Assembly: GCA_028290325.1 (NCBI GenBank)
Contig: JAQGJY010000305.1
Span: forward strand, 1-5,346
Reading direction: 5' to 3'
DNA from: Tardiphaga sp.
GTDB taxonomy: Bacteria > Pseudomonadota > Alphaproteobacteria > Rhizobiales > Xanthobacteraceae
DNA length: 5,346 nt
The position numbers and the translations under genes were made by a program. A model generated the notes under the pieces. It ran no database searches. It was given only the letters and a program-made list of their open reading frames with translations, and was not told where the DNA came from. Shown here piece by piece: positions 4,058 through 5,346 of this stretch; within the stretch, counting starts at the first letter, position 1, and every line of letters starts with the position of its first letter.

Positions 4058-5346
4058 TCCGTCTCGCGGCCCTCACGCTCGCTGCTCTCTCCATCGCATC
4101 TCCCGCCTATGCCGCCGAAGCGCTCGACGGCGCAAAAATGAGCTGGCTGTGGGCGTTGCCCTTCGCCGGCATCCTGCTCAGCATCGCCACCGGGCCGGTG
4201 CTGTTTCATCATCTGTGGGAGCACCATTACGGCAAATTCGCCGCCGTCTTCGCCGCGCTGGTCGCGATCCCGCTTTACATCGCGTTTGCGCCGTCGGTCG
4301 CGACCGCGACGCTGTCGCATACGATCCTGCTCGAATACTTGCCGTTCATCCTGCTGCTGCTGGCGCTATACACGACCGCGGGCGGCATCTATGTCGAAGG
4401 TAATCTGCACGACAGCGTGTTCACCAACACGGTGCTGCTCGGCGTCGGCGCTGGGCTCGCCAGCGTCGTCGGCACCACCGGCGCGTCGATGATCCTGATC
4501 CGACCGCTGATCCGTGCCAATGACGACCGCAAGACCAACGTCCACGTCGTCGTGTTCTTCATCTTCCTGGTCTCGAACATCGGCGGATCGCTGTCGCCAC
4601 TGGGCGATCCGCCGTTGTTTCTCGGCTTCCTGCGCGGCGTCGATTTCTTTTGGACCACGAAACATCTGCTGATCGAAACGCTGGTGACCGGCGGCCTCGT
4701 GCTGGCGATCTTTGCCGCGATCGACATCTGGCTGCATCGCCGCGAGGACAAGCAGGCGCATCCCGTTGATCCGACGCCGGACACATCTTTGCGACTGCAT
4801 GGCACGATCAACATCGCGCTGATCGGCGTCATCATCGCGGCGATTCTGGTCAGCGCAAGCTGGAAGCCCGGCATCACATTGGTCGTCGCCGGCGCCGCGC
4901 TCGAACTGCAAAACCTGTTGCGCGACGGCGTCTTTGTGCTCGTCACGCTGGCGTCGATGGGACTGACAAAAACCAGCATCCGCGCCGCCAACGGATTCTC
5001 ATGGGGGCCGATCCGCGAGGTCGCCGTGTTGTTCGCCGGCATCTTCATCTGCATCGCGCCGGTCATGGCGATGTTGCAGGCCGGTCAGGCCGGCGTGTTC
5101 GCGCCGCTGATCGGGCTCGTCAGCAATCCGGATGGTTCGCAAAATCCGCTGGCCTATTTCTGGCTCACCGGAATTCTGTCGTCGTTCCTCGACAACGCAC
5201 CCACCTACCTCGTGTTCTTCGAACTCGCCGGCGGTGATGCCAAAGTCCTCATGGCCGCGGGTGCCGCGACCTTGCAGGCAATCTCGGCCGGCGCGGTGTT
5301 CATGGGCGCCAACACCTATATCGGCAATGCGCCGAACTTCATGGTC
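4054..5346 (+). CDS. CitMHS/NhaD-like membrane ion transporter, putative sodium:proton antiporter (3'-truncated)
   Basis: The frame is open from ATG 4054 to the window edge, 431 codons with no stop, so the gene continues to the right. The protein begins with a signal-like segment (MIRLAALTLAALSIASPAYA, possible cleavage after residue 20), followed by roughly ten hydrophobic segments, for example about 31-49, 61-79, 91-108, 163-177, 208-225, 252-268 and 320-345. Two related halves carry ion-transporter-superfamily signatures: GTTGASMILIRPLIRAN (140-156) with SNIGGSLSPLGDPPLFLGF (174-192) in the first, and SSFLDNAPTYLVFF (376-389) with MGANTYIGNAPNFMV (417-431) in the second. These match what I recall of the putative citrate/sodium:proton antiporter family (CitMHS_2-like); the transported ion or acid is not readable. 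The full length is probably only a few tens of residues more. The start overlaps the pyrE stop as ATGA with no strong Shine-Dalgarno sequence, suggesting translational coupling. Confidence 0.9.
   Translation, partial: MIRLAALTLAALSIASPAYAAEALDGAKMSWLWALPFAGILLSIATGPVLFHHLWEHHYGKFAAVFAALVAIPLYIAFAPSVATATLSHTILLEYLPFILLLLALYTTAGGIYVEGNLHDSVFTNTVLLGVGAGLASVVGTTGASMILIRPLIRANDDRKTNVHVVVFFIFLVSNIGGSLSPLGDPPLFLGFLRGVDFFWTTKHLLIETLVTGGLVLAIFAAIDIWLHRREDKQAHPVDPTPDTSLRLHGTINIALIGVIIAAILVSASWKPGITLVVAGAALELQNLLRDGVFVLVTLASMGLTKTSIRAANGFSWGPIREVAVLFAGIFICIAPVMAMLQAGQAGVFAPLIGLVSNPDGSQNPLAYFWLTGILSSFLDNAPTYLVFFELAGGDAKVLMAAGAATLQAISAGAVFMGANTYIGNAPNFMV

Noticed and set aside
4366..5066. Two minus-strand frames (181 and 225 codons) opposite the transporter
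   Set aside because: The plus-strand frame 4054-5346 is open throughout and encodes an obvious membrane transporter; the opposing frames are shadows of its codon bias.
1..5346. Mobile element, CRISPR array, tRNA or rRNA gene
   Set aside because: No transposase or integrase frame, no regularly spaced direct repeats and no cloverleaf-like or rRNA sequence was seen on reading both strands.

Overview
The window is GC-rich, gene-dense bacterial chromosome. Gene content, the PyrE sequence and short GC-rich intergenic repeats with the core CTCCCGCTTGCGGG (or its complement) point to an alphaproteobacterium of the Hyphomicrobiales, most likely the Bradyrhizobium/Rhodopseudomonas/Afipia group. The placement rests on recalled family resemblance and could not be tested by search.

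Layout. (1) Positions 1-257 (+) hold the C-terminal end of a protein whose start lies outside the window; I do not recognise its family. (2) Positions 258-476 separate two convergent genes and carry two copies of a REP-like palindrome in opposite orientation, plus a perfect 7-bp hairpin just beyond the stop of the next gene. (3) Positions 477-1715 (-) encode a complete exported substrate-binding protein of the branched-chain amino acid/aromatic ABC transporter type, with no permease or ATPase gene nearby. (4) Positions 1716-2225 form a 510-bp divergent gap with a striking 8-bp hairpin in the leader of the binding-protein gene and no convincing gene. (5) Positions 2226-3305 (+) encode a complete metallo-beta-lactamase-fold hydrolase with all zinc ligands and a C-terminal helical domain. 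(6) Positions 3306-3493 hold a decayed REP-like element, small hairpins and a perfect 8-bp inverted repeat ahead of pyrE. (7) Positions 3494-4057 (+) encode orotate phosphoribosyltransferase (pyrE). (8) Positions 4054-5346 (+) encode a CitMHS/NhaD-like ion transporter that overlaps the pyrE stop by 4 bp and runs off the right edge.

How they fit together: pyrE and the transporter are very probably co-transcribed and translationally coupled. The MBL hydrolase may have its own promoter, with read-through into pyrE possible. The binding protein is a separate unit on the other strand. I see no mobile element, CRISPR array, RNA gene or defence/toxin system. The content is mainly housekeeping and nutrient transport, and the points worth a second look are the pyrE leader, the pyrE-transporter coupling, the leader hairpin of the binding-protein gene and the REP pair. 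I found no evidence of an undescribed multi-gene system.
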